From NCBI GenBank assembly GCA_021521415.1, contig JAIQDT010007311.1:62001-126000 (forward strand): a stretch of DNA of 64,000 nucleotides, written 5' to 3'. Under the pieces are notes generated by a model. The model ran no database searches. It was not told the origin of the DNA and saw only the letters and a list, made by a program, of their open reading frames with translations. The DNA comes from Bidens hawaiensis. Its lineage: Eukaryota > Streptophyta > Magnoliopsida > Asterales > Asteraceae. The translations under genes were made by a program, and so were the position numbers. This document shows positions 1 through 11,400 of the stretch, piece by piece (position 1 is the first letter of the stretch; each line of letters begins with the position of its first letter).

Positions 1-1200
1 AAAAGTATTATATTTTAGAGAGTGAGATGCAAAGAATTAGTTTTAGATGTTGGATAAATAAAATAACTAAACCGAACTGAATAAATACATAAGCGAGTCA
101 AGATCGTTTTTGATGAACTACACTAATGTTAAATAAATAATATAACATTAAGTTCTAAACGACACGAAAAAGCAGAAACTAAAAACATACCCAGAACAAG
201 AACTTAGATAATAAAAGAAGAAATCTTGAACTTCACAGTTTGACTTCATAAATCAAAGTAGGTGAAAATCACCAAAATGAGAAAATAACAAGAATCTTTT
301 GTAAATTGAGTTATGAGGAAATGGGAAGGAATGGAGCTCTATTTATAAGTGAAGTGAGCTAGAGTTGTTTCAATTGTATTAAATTGGTCAAAATACTTAA
401 TGGGTCATGAATGTCATTTAAAACTTGTAATTGGTCATAAAAATTAAATTGTAACCTACAATTTATATATTCAAACACATTTATTATCATCATAAAGAAT
501 TTTGACCAAGATTTAAATGTAGTAGGAATGTATTTTTCTTCATCTTTTAAAACCAACTAAGTAAAAAAAATGTGACATAATTAAATAATAATAAAAAAAT
601 GTACTTTGGTTATACGTAAGTAATGTTATCTATGCGACATTTGAATAAAGTGTGTGTGTGTGTGTGTGTGTGTGTATATTAGTAATGGTTAATATATTTA
701 AATAATTTTAGGAAAAGCTATTACATATGAAATATGTAACATATGATTGTATTTATAACTAAATAGATCACCTCGACTAATAAAACAGATTAGTTTTCAA
801 AATATATTTACTCTTTAGTCCTTGAACTTTGAGGTGAAATCTATATGAAATAGAATTTATATAACTTGGATATTTTTATATTTTACCCGCACAGTTTGCA
901 AATTGTTTTATCTTTAAAACATTAACTTTCGTTAATTGCGCAAAATGAATTGAAAGCGACAAATGATAACCGTAAATTCTCGGAATTCAATACGAATAGA
1001 AAATGAAGGTATGATAAACGACGAACAAGAGTACATTAAAATGAAAAACCGGGTCGGTTTAACGAACACAATATTAACTCAAAAATGACGAATGTCACAT
1101 GAAGTGAAACTTGAGAATATTAATAATATATATTTATAAACAAAAACCGAAAATTTGAAATGGGTCAGGTTTTCGGGTTTGAAAAGTAACGAATGTTACA
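1..1200 (-). mobile_element. LTR end of the LARD/Ty3 family (left part outside window)
   Basis: The last 60 bases before 1200 read like the right ends of the LTRs at 18357 and 26948: a run of 'caaaaaccgaaaat' type sequence, a GGGTC-rich stretch, then 'gtaacgaatgttaca'. TGTTACA is the inverted complement of the TGTAACA that starts this LTR family. The body is AT-rich and non-coding. The family is read on the minus strand, so 1200 would be the 5' end of this LTR. It cuts straight into the Mutator-like transposase at 1201. The other end is not in the window, so solo LTR and full element cannot be told apart. Confidence 0.5.
649..675. repeat. (TG)n microsatellite
   Basis: About 13 TG units inside the AT-rich LTR-like DNA. 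Confidence 0.9.
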
Positions 1201-2813
1201 CTTTAGTGCACCAAAGCATATATAGATTCTTCTGAACTGTCTTGTTTCACTGCTAGGGTTGCTACAAGGTTCAACATCTAACTTCATTGTTGTACCCGGA
1301 TTAGATCTAACAAGCTCTTCAGTGTAATCCCTTAGACTCCCATATTGAGCCTCAGATTCTCCAAAAACCTTCTTTTCAGCCACGGCCTTAGCCCTTGACA
1401 TCTGATATGGGGTGATTTGTACATGGATTTTTTTTGTCAAGTCTTCTGCCAAATTTCTAGGCTTATTGGTTGAATTGCTTTTAATGGTTGGTTCAATTTC
1501 CCTAGCCAACCAATTTACGGTACACAAGTTAACATCTCTTGTTTGCAAACAAGTGTGATCTTTAAAGTATATTTTCACAATCCAACTACCCTCCTGCCTA
1601 ACATTTGATATGTGTAAAATCCAAGGGCAAGTGGGTTCATGGTGCTTTCTAGGTGTGGATTTTACTAACTTGCCCTTTGAACCCATTTTTTTAGTCCCAC
1701 TTGAAGATTCCCCCTTAGAAATCCCCACTTCTTTTGTCATATCCTTTTTGTTTTCGCACCTAACAAGGCTTGGGTCCACACCTAAACAAATCACCTGATA
1801 TCTACGGTTATCATTTAACTTAACATGTAATTGTCTTCTTGTCTCAATTGCATGTTGTTTGACCAGCCACTTTATGGAATCCTTATTTTCAAATATTTTG
1901 CCAACATAAAAAGGGGAATTCACATCTTGTGTACCCTTGTTCTTTCTATTGAGTCTAAGAGCTTGTTGTAATGGTGTCTCATCACCACTAATACCATCAA
2001 ACTCCTCTAAATCAACCACATCTAAAAGTTCATCTCCATCATCTTGTTCACCTTCATCACTTATGTCATCCACAGCAGCCATAAATTCATCCATATCTAT
2101 GTTAATATCTTCATCTAGGTAATCTTAATCTACTATGTAATCAGAATCTTCACTCCTATCACTACCAACATCACTCCCATCATCACTACCGACATCACTC
2201 CCATAATCACTAATATCACACGACCCCTTAACATTCTTGTCAATAATACCGTCATCACTACTAAATTGATAATCCTCCCATCCAACATTTAAATCTTCAT
2301 CATTTCCCCTTTCAACATCATTATTTCTCCCTCTAACATTCAAATTTTTCCTAGGATGTGTTTTGAAATGTTCAACATATGCCTCAATAACTCTAGTATT
2401 TTGAATATGATCAACCATTTCAATAACATCCTTATCACTACCCAATGGTCTTAAACCAATACCTAGGTCTACTCCAGGGACTTGGTAATGGTATGCTACT
2501 ACATCGTCTTCTAAATAACCTAGTTCTCATATTCTTCATGATAACCACAGAAAAATATTCAGAGTGAACCTTATCAATAAAGTCAGCATGACCCAAATCA
2601 TATCTTCTGCCTCCTGGACCATTGCTAAATTTGCCACCATGGTGAACTTGTAGTGTAAACTGATAAGGGTTATTTGCTAAAATTTTAAAGTAAAAAGCAT
2701 ATTAGGATCGAAGAAAAGATTAAACAACATGATGATTAAACAGAGATTTGACCAAACTAACCGTATTCCACCGAAGGTTCAAACTCAGATGATTCTTGTC
2801 GAACAACCCACAT
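1201..2813 (-). pseudogene. Mutator-like (MULE/MuDR) transposase, N-terminal half, broken
   Basis: Exon 1 (2813-2762) starts with an ATG and encodes about 17 residues. An intron follows, and exon 2 starts at 2676 and carries the usual plant MULE N-terminus with 'FTLQVHHGGKFSNGPGGRRY'. A frameshift lies near 2525. The frame continues as an acidic linker (2445-2125), meets a stop near 2124 and reopens at 2094. The part to 1201 holds the MuDR DNA-binding region with a CPW-HT zinc-like motif (HEPTCPW, then a DHTC) and 'Y..L..Y..EL..SNPGTT', which precedes the catalytic domain. It stops within RRIYICFGALK, exactly where the LTR ending at 1200 begins, so the DDE catalytic core and SWIM finger are missing. 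In the family this protein excises MULE DNA in the nucleus; this copy cannot. Confidence 0.85.
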
Positions 2814-2940
2814 CTTAGCAATATTTGTAAAGATCGATTGTTCAATTGATGATTTGATTGAAGGATCGATTTGTTGATGTTGTTATCTAACTATCAGATG
2901 CTAAGTGTTATGGTTTTATCAAATTATAAAGGAGAGAGAT

Positions 2941-3146
2941 ATTAAAAGAAAAGAGAATATAAATATAATAACTAAAGTTACTATTTTAACCCTGACTAAA
3001 TGGAAGAAAACTAACGGGGTTAAAAAAAGCACTAAAATTGCAGGTTTTTGGAAACTGAGGTAGTGATTTGAACAAAATACATAATCGGTACTAAAGTTGG
3101 ATAGTTGCCCAAACCACAGGTACTAAAATGGCACTTAACTCTAACT
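2941..3146. repeat. Mutator-type end sequence, copy 1
   Basis: About 180 bp nearly identical and in the same orientation to 4712-4887. Shared blocks include 'ggtttttggaaactgaggt' and 'aggtactaaaatggcactta'. It lies just upstream of the MULE transposase start, where the terminal inverted repeat of such an element is expected. No inverted partner is visible because the far end is cut off at 1200. Confidence 0.55.
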
Positions 3147-4163
3147 TAAAATAAAATGAAAGTTACTAAAGTCAGTCCGCGTTCTTTTTTTTCTATGGTT
3201 TTTATCGCATGTAAAACTAAAACCGAACCGTAAGTTCGATTTTTACATAAACATAAAATCAAACTGTAGGTTTTGGTTTTGGGTTCGGTTTTTCCGGTCT
3301 TTTGGTTTTGGATCGGGTTTGCAGTTCATATATGATTGTTTGTCATCACTAGTGACCTCATCAAATGACTACAGGTTTAGTACCTTTTGATCTTAAATCA
3401 ATTAGTGACTAATCTTTTTTCATCAATTACAACTTTAAAACAGTTATTACATATAACTGAATCAAGAACTCATGCTTCAAAAATTTTTAAAAATTATAAT
3501 CATTTTGCACTTGAAAATTACTTATAATAAGTAAATTGCATTTTGATTGCAAGTTGCATTATTTAGGTTGCAGATTGCAATCTGCAGATTGCAAAATAAA
3601 GCGTCTTATGCGCCTGCGAGCTAATCAAAATCGGCTCGTTAAAAAGTTCGATCGAGCCTAAAAGTAAGCTCGTCTAATAAACGAGCCCGGGCTTGAAAAT
3701 TATAACAGAAAAATATATAAAACAATTATAATTATATAAAAACTAAACGAGGCTGAGCCAGGCCCGGGCTTGAAAATCTACTCATGGGCCGAGCTCGAGC
3801 CTAGTCGAGTTCGGGCTCGGGTCGGCTCGTTTGCAGTTTTGGCTATACTGTTTCATGACAAAAGTGCATTAATAAGTTTTTGCTATAAAAATATTGCATG
3901 ACTCTTGCATTATTTAGATTGAAGATTGCAAATTGCATTTCGCATCATGCAAATCGACCAAAACAAAGTGCCTTATGTATATGCGAAACCTTTTCATGAA
4001 ATGGTGAAAATGACTATAATAAAGGACCAAACATCCATCATAAACAACCAAACATACTCAATAAACAGCCAAACAACACATTAGATTACTTGCATTAGTT
4101 TTGATACATAGACTACAAACATAAACAGTACATAGAAAACTCTATTACATATCACAAATAGAA
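3147..4163. repeat. Non-coding repeat-derived stretch with GC-rich MITE remnant
   Basis: No gene is seen. 3200-3330 is rich in GGTTTTGG/TTCGG words. 3605-3845 is unusually GC-rich, built of self-complementary GAGCTCG/GGCTCG words typical of degraded hAT-like MITEs. It is flanked by similar direct blocks (3550-3605 and 3905-3985), each with 'gcattattta' followed by 'agattgca' and a 'cttatg' word. Confidence 0.4.
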
Positions 4164-4569
4164 TCAATGAGATACATAATATAAACTGAAAAGCAACCAT
4201 GAAATACATAACATTTGTTTCAGCCTTTTGTTCTCCATTGCCATTTTTCTTCCAACCGCTTCAAGCTTTAAGTTCTTCTTAACCATGGTTCTTGCTGTTT
4301 CTTTATGTTCGTTAATTGACTTCAATAGGCCTGGTATAATAGCAGCCGCTCTTTGGCACATTGGAGGATCAAGCCAAAGAACAAACCCACAGTTTCGTCC
4401 CTTATAATAAACAATATGAATTAGATCAGAATTTGAAGCAGCATACACGAATTAGGTTAAAATAAACAAACTTTACCGGCCTAGCACAGCAATAGAATCG
4501 TCGACCAGGATTATATGATGTCCAAGTCGTTCGAATGATGGTTGGCGAACCACAAGAGCATAACACCAT
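4164..4569 (-). CDS. Small GRF-type zinc-finger protein with C-terminal hydrophobic tail
   Basis: Two exons joined in phase: 4569-4477 (31 codons from ATG) and 4400-4164 (78 codons plus stop), with a GT-AG intron. The 109-residue product opens with MVLCSCGSP. It continues through the GRF pattern: CxCG near residues 4-7, the 'GRRF' type core, a second CC pair, then 'GRNCGFVLWLDPPMC'. Next come a charged helix (about 50-90) and a hydrophobic segment near the end (CISWLLFSLYY). Plant proteins of this shape are numerous and uncharacterised; GRF fingers in other proteins bind single-stranded nucleic acid. A Mutator-type end sequence lies just upstream (4712-4887), so this may be an accessory gene of a transposon, or one captured by it, rather than a host gene. 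The frame is intact. Expression is unknown. Confidence 0.6.
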
Positions 4570-4711
4570 GGTTTGAGGAATTAGGTTTTGCTTGGATTTG
4601 GGAATTTAGGGTATGATAAGAGGGTGAGGGTTTAATCAACGGGGAGAGAGAAAAGGAGAAAAAGAAAAAGAAAAAGAAAATAATGAAATTACCCAAAGAC
4701 CTCTGATTTAA

Positions 4712-4887
4712 ATAATGAAATTACCTAAATACCCCTGACTAAACGGAAGAAAACTAACGGGGTTAAAAAAAGTACTAAAAATTGCAGGTTTTTGGAAACT
4801 GAGGTAGTGATTTGCACAAAATTCAAAATTGGTACTAAAGTTGCGTAGTTGGCCAAACCACAGGTACTAAAATGGCACTTAACTCTT
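4712..4887. repeat. Mutator-type end sequence, copy 2
   Basis: Direct copy of 2941-3146, here upstream of the GRF-finger gene. Both copies end on the right in 'ggcacttaactct'. This suggests two related elements side by side in the same orientation rather than the two ends of one element. Confidence 0.55.
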
Positions 4888-5050
4888 ATTTATAATCTTA
4901 TCATCAATGTTTTCAGACCCGGACCGGACATCGACCCGGACTCCTTACCGGGTCAGAGGTCGGACAGTTCGGTTCGGTCCATGTTACAGAACATTGCTTA
5001 TCATTGAACAATTTTGAAAGTTTTCACAATCCAATAATTGTGAATGCAGT

Positions 5051-5354
5051 ATAGTTTGCTGTTGGGAGTACTGTCATTGTGTTGATGATGTGGTCGTTAA
5101 ATTTTCATAAACGGTCAAAGATTCACGGGGCAAAGGTACGCACACGTTATGGATAATATATTTCTTTATGTTTTATTAATTAGCTGCTAACATGCATCTT
5201 TTAGCAATCCTTCTATTGGCTATGGTGAGCATATCATATTATCATGCAATCTTTTCAGAAACATGAGTATTGGGAAAGTTGTTTTTTTACACACACTATC
5301 AAAGCAATGGAACTAATTTTCTCAGTTGTATTGTCTGTCATGTTGTTAGGAGAG
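5051..5354 (+). pseudogene. Fragment of a plastid phosphoenolpyruvate/phosphate translocator-like gene
   Basis: Three exon-like pieces with introns still visible. 5056-5136 encodes 'FAVGSTVIVLMMWSLNFHKR' and onward to a GT donor. About 5206-5225 is a short hydrophobic piece between AG and GT. 5259-5354 encodes NMSIGKV, then, after a frameshift, 'FFTHTIKAMELIFSVVLSVM' and LLGE before a GT donor. The order and wording match the central membrane helices of the TPT/PPT family of plastid inner-envelope antiporters, including the FTHTIKAME segment. The rest of the gene is absent and the frame is broken. Retained introns mean it came from genomic DNA, not from a retrocopied mRNA. Capture by a Mutator-like element (Pack-MULE) is possible given the neighbours. 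Confidence 0.7.
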
Positions 5355-5913
5355 GTATATATTATTACCCCATCAGCAGAGAAAATAATTCAATATTTAA
5401 TTAATATTGAAGTACCTCCAGGAAGTTTTTGTAGCATAGGTCCATTGTTGTTAGCATGTTAGCCTTTCTATTATATACCTATATTTCTCACGTCAAATTA
5501 TTTTATTATGAGTTTAAACACTTTGATGATGAGTTCTGGACATTTTGTATTGTTATTTTTGATATTACTTTTAGACACTTTATGTTGTTATTTTTGGAAC
5601 TTAAAACTATTAAGTTGAGTAAACTGAATTTATCAATTGCAAATGAAAAATCATAACTTAACTAAGCCGGTAAAAACCATACATTAGACCATCATAGCAA
5701 CACGCCGGACATCATCTAGTTTATTTTATGTTGGTTATTAATAATTTTTTTTGTCATGTCTACAAAATAATAGAAAAAGAAAGTAGAGAATAAATAAAAG
5801 AAACTTAACATTTGTTTAGCCTTAGTGGCTAAACTTGCAACCAAAATTTAATAGCATGGGCTAATTATCATAAGTTTTCATTTTAGGCTAAGAAGAAAAA
5901 CCACATTGGTTAG
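5355..5913. other. AT-rich stretch, no gene recognised
   Basis: Hydrophobic short frames at 5361-5656 read from low-complexity AT-rich DNA and match nothing I know. 5690-5890 looks like repeat remnant. No supported feature. Confidence 0.5.
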
Positions 5914-8156
5914 TGTAACATCCTGAAAATTTCGGTTCAAAATTTGACAATTTAGAAAAGATGAGGGATTAAAAATATTCTCAAGATAAGTAATGTGAAA
6001 ATGAGATAAGGATATAAAAGCATTTCATGCTAAGAAAATAAGAAAATCCATCCCACATTGGAAGAATGAAAAAAGTAGAGGTATTCCACATGTGCATAAA
6101 AGAAAAGAGAAATTACTCTTATATAGATAAATTATAAAACTTGTAAGCTCCTTATAAGGAAAAAATTCACACAAGAATATTCTTATATGCCTAGATGTAT
6201 CCAGTGGTCTTAGGCTCTTAGCAAAGGTGCAAAGCGCCCAACGCGCATGGGCACGGGCTCGGGCGATGGGCGCAATGTTGCGCTTTAATTGCGCACTTTG
6301 CACTTCGCCCGATCGCATCGCCGCAACCCGCTTGAGAGCCAACTTAGTATTTTTGGAAAAGTTTAAGGACTAAAAATGAAAATTTTGGATATCTTAACCC
6401 ATCTCGCTACACGGCGGGCAATAGCTTACACGATGAAAGTCTCACCAAACCCTAGAAAGGGCAATGTCGCGCTATGTGACAGCACTGAACCTTAGGTCAT
6501 CGCGTTTCGCGATGACCAGGTTAAGTAATCTGTGATGCTTGTCGGGCACGTGGCAGCCTCTGAATATAATGAGTCATTGTGCTACGCGATGGCCCTTCAT
6601 AAAGGCCATCACGATACGCAATGGGTCATTAAATTTGCTATAAAAGGGGGCTAATGGCATCTCACATTCCACACACTAAAACACCTCCACTTCCACACAT
6701 TTGTCTCGGGAAGCGTGCCGAGTCTCGAAGTACGTGCCAAGCACCAAAGTTCTAATGGTTTAAGCCCCTGTACGTGCTATAGAGTAAAAGTGCTGCTCGA
6801 TCAGTCGTAGGCGTTTAACTCCAAATACCCGTGTGAGGTAGGGGTTCCGTTTAAGTATTATTTTTTTAATTATAATGGCTTAGACCATAGTCGGGGGTAT
6901 AGTCCGAACCTTGATCACATTTAAGCATAATATAACTTTTCATAATAGAGGTTATAGTCAAAATATTGTTTCTTTATGATTAAGAAAGGTAAGCTTTTAC
7001 ATACAAGGGGTATGGTCAAATAATATTTCTTGATGATTAAGAAATTTAATGCTTAAATATAATTATAGTTAAATTAATGTTTCTTCTTGAAGATGAAATC
7101 CAATATATATATTTCTTCATGAAGAAGAAACGTAGCACATAATTGGTAAATAAAACAATCGGACTAAAGGTCCAAATGTTTTACATAAAAAATAAATTAT
7201 CAAGGTTTAAAGCTATACAAAACAGATTAAAGGTCTGAAGCTAGATCGTTGATCTAAATATTTATACAAATGTTTTTCTCGTAATATAGGTCCGATATAA
7301 CAATCAGAAGCCAAAATCAGTAACATAAACTAGTCATAAACAAAAAGGTGAGTATGCCCTAAACTTTTACAAACTCTTTAAGAGTCAGAAAATTTCCATA
7401 GGATCTATAAATCATTAAAACCTTGTGTTAGCGGACACTCTGATTAAAAGTATACATGTGTTTGGATTTATTCATATATGGTGATTCAGGTTTACCTGAG
7501 GCCATGCAAATCATTTATATGCCTCTAGATGTCTATGGGGCTGTTCAGAGAAATGATATTGTGTATATGTTTTAATTGTATATGTACTTAGAGTAATTCT
7601 AACCCATTAAGTTGGGTGCCTAATGAGTTATCACAAAGGTATTATTGTTGATTTCACAATGATATTCAAAAGATTTTACAATAGAGTCAGCGTTATTAAT
7701 CAGTTGTGTACTGACGTATTTTCCAACCCGTTTTACAAGAAATCAAAAATGTTAAATCAAACAAGAAGACAGGATAGTAGATTGGAAATATAGTTATTAG
7801 ACGCTATATGATAGCTCAGATATTTTATACAGAAATTTATAATCATAATTTCAAAAGATATGCATTTGACTTATCAAACGAGTATTTAATTTCAAGCTTT
7901 TAATATAATAAAATTTTATTCAAAGACTTCCGCTAAAAGAACGTAACTCTAATATGTTTACAAAATAGGTCTTGTTCGTGTTAACCAGGTCGGTTCAAGA
8001 GCTTACCCGTTTATCCCATTTGATCACTTTTGTATATCTAGGCATTTGTGTAACTACTTCAACTATTTAAGTGTTTTTACATCAAGCTTAAAAGTATAGA
8101 GTTTGGTAAACATTTACTAATCGTAGCCGCTAGGTTTGAAAAGATTGACCATTACA
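5914..8156 (+). mobile_element. Probable solo LTR of a Ty3-type retrotransposon
   Basis: It starts TGTAACATCCTGAAAATTTC, a usual start for plant Ty3 LTRs, and may end at ATTACA (8151-8156), giving TGTAA...TTACA ends. Inside are a TATA box at 6639, a downstream 'ctcacattccacacac' start region and many short inverted blocks. The flanks GTTAG and AAATA do not match, so the right end is uncertain. A GC-rich inverted segment at 6205-6340, bounded by GGCTCTT and AGAGCC, looks like a small secondary insertion. No coding sequence is present. Confidence 0.4.
6639..6647 (+). promoter_or_regulatory. TATA box of the probable LTR
   Basis: TATAAAAGG, about 725 bases into the LTR, followed by a C-rich likely transcript start. 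This is the normal arrangement of U3 and R in plant Ty3 LTRs. Confidence 0.4.
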
Positions 8157-8456
8157 AAATATATATATATATATATTTTCATATTAACCGCGTCTTGTCC
8201 ACATGAACCCACCCGCTAAATTGTGTGTAACTCGTATAACCTATGAAACCCATAAACATGACCAGTTTAACGAGCCATATTCATAACTCATAATAATCAA
8301 CAAACCGTGTGGTGTAACCGCATCCTTGGACCTCCACCACTGTTAAAATCTCACCTGCAACAGCCGACCGTTACAGCTCCAGTTAACCTTTAATCTTTAC
8401 TTTACTCTCAATCATTTCATATCAAATCAAATCAATGATATAATAATTTGACACGC

Positions 8457-11400
8457 ATGTTCGCCGTGGCTAAAAACCCCTATGCTTTGCCCTTCAATTT
8501 CACCTGCTTCAATCTAGGGTCGTTTCAACCCGGGCACCCGAGAGTATCCGTTCCAGAAATGGACCTAATTCCAAAATTGGGCAAACTGTTCTTCGTTAGC
8601 CAGCAGAATAATAAGACGAATCAAGCAGTCGAATTGACCGATTCGGATGATGGGTTCGACGTTGTCTCAGCTGGCAATCAAGGCCAGCCTGATCATCTGG
8701 TAATCATGGTTAATGGCATCATTGGCAGGTATGTTATTACCTTCATTTTATTGATTGATTTGATTAGACCTGTCTCCAAGATTTCGAGTATGATATAAAT
8801 TTCATTCATTTTATTGTATTTCGACTTTTTGAATCATTTTTTGGACTTTATATAAACCCGGGCTCTTATGTAAACGTAATTTTTTATACATATAATTTTT
8901 TTAAATGATTTTTTGTGCCCCGGCCGAGCCCTGAATGGAGTCAAGGCCGGGACTGGATTTGATGCAATTACCTTAATTTTATTAATTTCATCAGAGATTT
9001 CGAGCATCAAAAATGCTTATATAAATTTCATTAATTTTATTATGTTTCAACTTTTTGAATAAGTTTTAAGAATATATATACACCCGGTCCCTTATATAAG
9101 CGTACTTTTTTTTAAATCGTTTTTGTGCCCAAAGTTCCCTGGTTTTGATGCAGTTACATAAAATTCATATACGATTTGGCGTAATTTGAATTGTGGTTAA
9201 CTTTAATTTGTGTGATTTGTGTTTAGTGCTTCAGATTGGGGATATGCAGCTAAGCAGTTTGTTAAAATGCTTCCCGATAAAGTTATCGTTCACTGTAAGT
9301 TGATCTATTTCACAATGTGCATTGATCTGGTTGTTTACTAATGCATACTTGTTGTTCTTATGTGTTAAGCAGGTAGCGAGTGCAATTCATCTACTTTGAC
9401 TTTTGACGGGGTCGATCGCATGGGCGAAAGGTTAGCAGAAGAGGTACTATTCTTGTTTCGTTAATCTTTCTATGCTTTTAAAATGATGTTTTCAAGGTAT
9501 AACATTTAAGTATGTTACAGGTATTGGAAGTTGCTAAACTTTGGCCTCACGTGTCAAAAATCTCGTTTGTGGCGCATTCATTAGGTGGTCTAGTGGCGCG
9601 TTATGCAATCGGAAAACTTTATGGAAACCATCCTGAAGGTAGAATTGCGGGTTTGAAACCTTTTAATTTTATAACGGTTGCAACGCCACATCTTGGTTCT
9701 AGAGGACATAAGCAGGTATGGTTTATTAAATTTATGATTTGTGTTTCTATAAAGTTTTATTAATGTTGGTTTAACGAGTTTATGAAATGCATGCAGCTCC
9801 CATTGCTCTGCGGTGTCCCGTTTCTTGAAAGAAGTGCATCACAAACTGCACATTGGATAGCCGGAAGATCTGGGAAGCATCTTTTTCTAACGGATAATGA
9901 TGATGGAGAACTTCCACTTTTGATTCGGATGGTTAATGACTCAAAAGACATTAAGTTCATGTTAGTCTTCTAATCTTTTTAGGTGTGTAAATGAACCAAA
10001 TGAACATGAACAAGACATGTTCGTGCCCTTCGCTTAACTTTAACCTAATAAACGATCGAACAGGAACTGCTAAACGAATGGGGGGTTTTTGTTTGTGTTT
10101 ATTCATTAAGATAATGAGTTTGTTCATGTACGTTTGTTATAGTATTAGCGAAAGGTTCACGAAGGTGAATGAACAGAAACGAATGAATGTAACTGAACAT
10201 AGATGAACAAACATAATTGAACGAAAACCAAAGAAGTTAACGTGAACATCAATCTGTCGGGACTAAAAAATTTATAAAGCTAGACTAATTTGTAATTGGT
10301 GATATTTTAATTTTATAAAACTAGAATTAATTGTAATGATCCTAAAAATTAAATGAATATATAAACGAACAAACTCGAGCAAAACTAATCTAACGAACAT
10401 AAACGAGCTTAAATGAACGAAAGTTCACAAACATGAATGAATGAACTAGACTTGTGTTCATGCTCGTTCATTTAAGTAAATCAAAATTTTTTGTTCATGT
10501 TCATTCGTTTACTAAATTAACGAACTTCACGCCGAACGATTCACGAACGATTTACAGATTGTTCAGTTCATTTGCATGCCTAATTCTTTACCCTCATTTT
10601 TTTTAAGTTTTATTTTTCCTGAGAATTTGCAGTTTTTGAATCTTGGCAGCTCTGCTTTAGGGTCTTTCAAGCGACGCGTGGCATATGCTAATGCACACTA
10701 TGACCGTATCCTTTATAAATTTTTACCCTTTTGGTTGTTTTTGGTGATTGTTTTCGTATCTTTGGTTAACTTTCATTGACCAGGTATGGTTTGGAGATGT
10801 CTCCCTGGAAGCAATCTCTCTATCCCTTGGGATGGAGGTATGGTTGGCCTATAGCCATATAGGCATGTAAACGAACTGACCGTTCAGTGAACCCTTTGGC
10901 GGGAAGTTCGTTTATGTGCGTTGTTTTTTAATAAACGAACGAACATGAACAAAAACTGTGTTCATTTAGTTAAACGAACGAACATGAACACATCTCTTTC
11001 TTTCATTTATGTTCGTGAACGCTCATTCCTTAAATTCAATTATGATGGGTCGTTTAACGTTCAATTATGGTCGTTAGTTTACATTTGTTTAAGTTCATTT
11101 GTTTGCGTTCGTAAATATATTCATTTAAATTTTTTCAGGTCAATTACAATTTAGTCTAGTTTGAATAACAATTCAGGCCCACAACACATTGTTTTTCACA
11201 TTTGCTTTTAGTTGTTTTTGCTCAGTTATGTTCATCCATTTATATTCAGTTATGTTGTTCGTTCATTTATATTTGGTTATGTGAATTCGTTTACCTTCAT
11301 GAACCGCTCGTTTATATCGGTAACCAACATACATAAACGGGCATGAACAAGTTAACTTTCTTAACGAAGGAACTCGAAGAAGAAAACCTTGTTCGTTTAG

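Noticed and set aside
1937..2122. Ser-rich plus-strand frame
   Set aside because: Shadow of the acidic, Asp/Glu-rich minus-strand MULE region.
6025..6342. 105-residue minus-strand frame with an RARAHARWALC start
   Set aside because: Comes from a GC-rich inverted segment within an LTR; no homology recognised.
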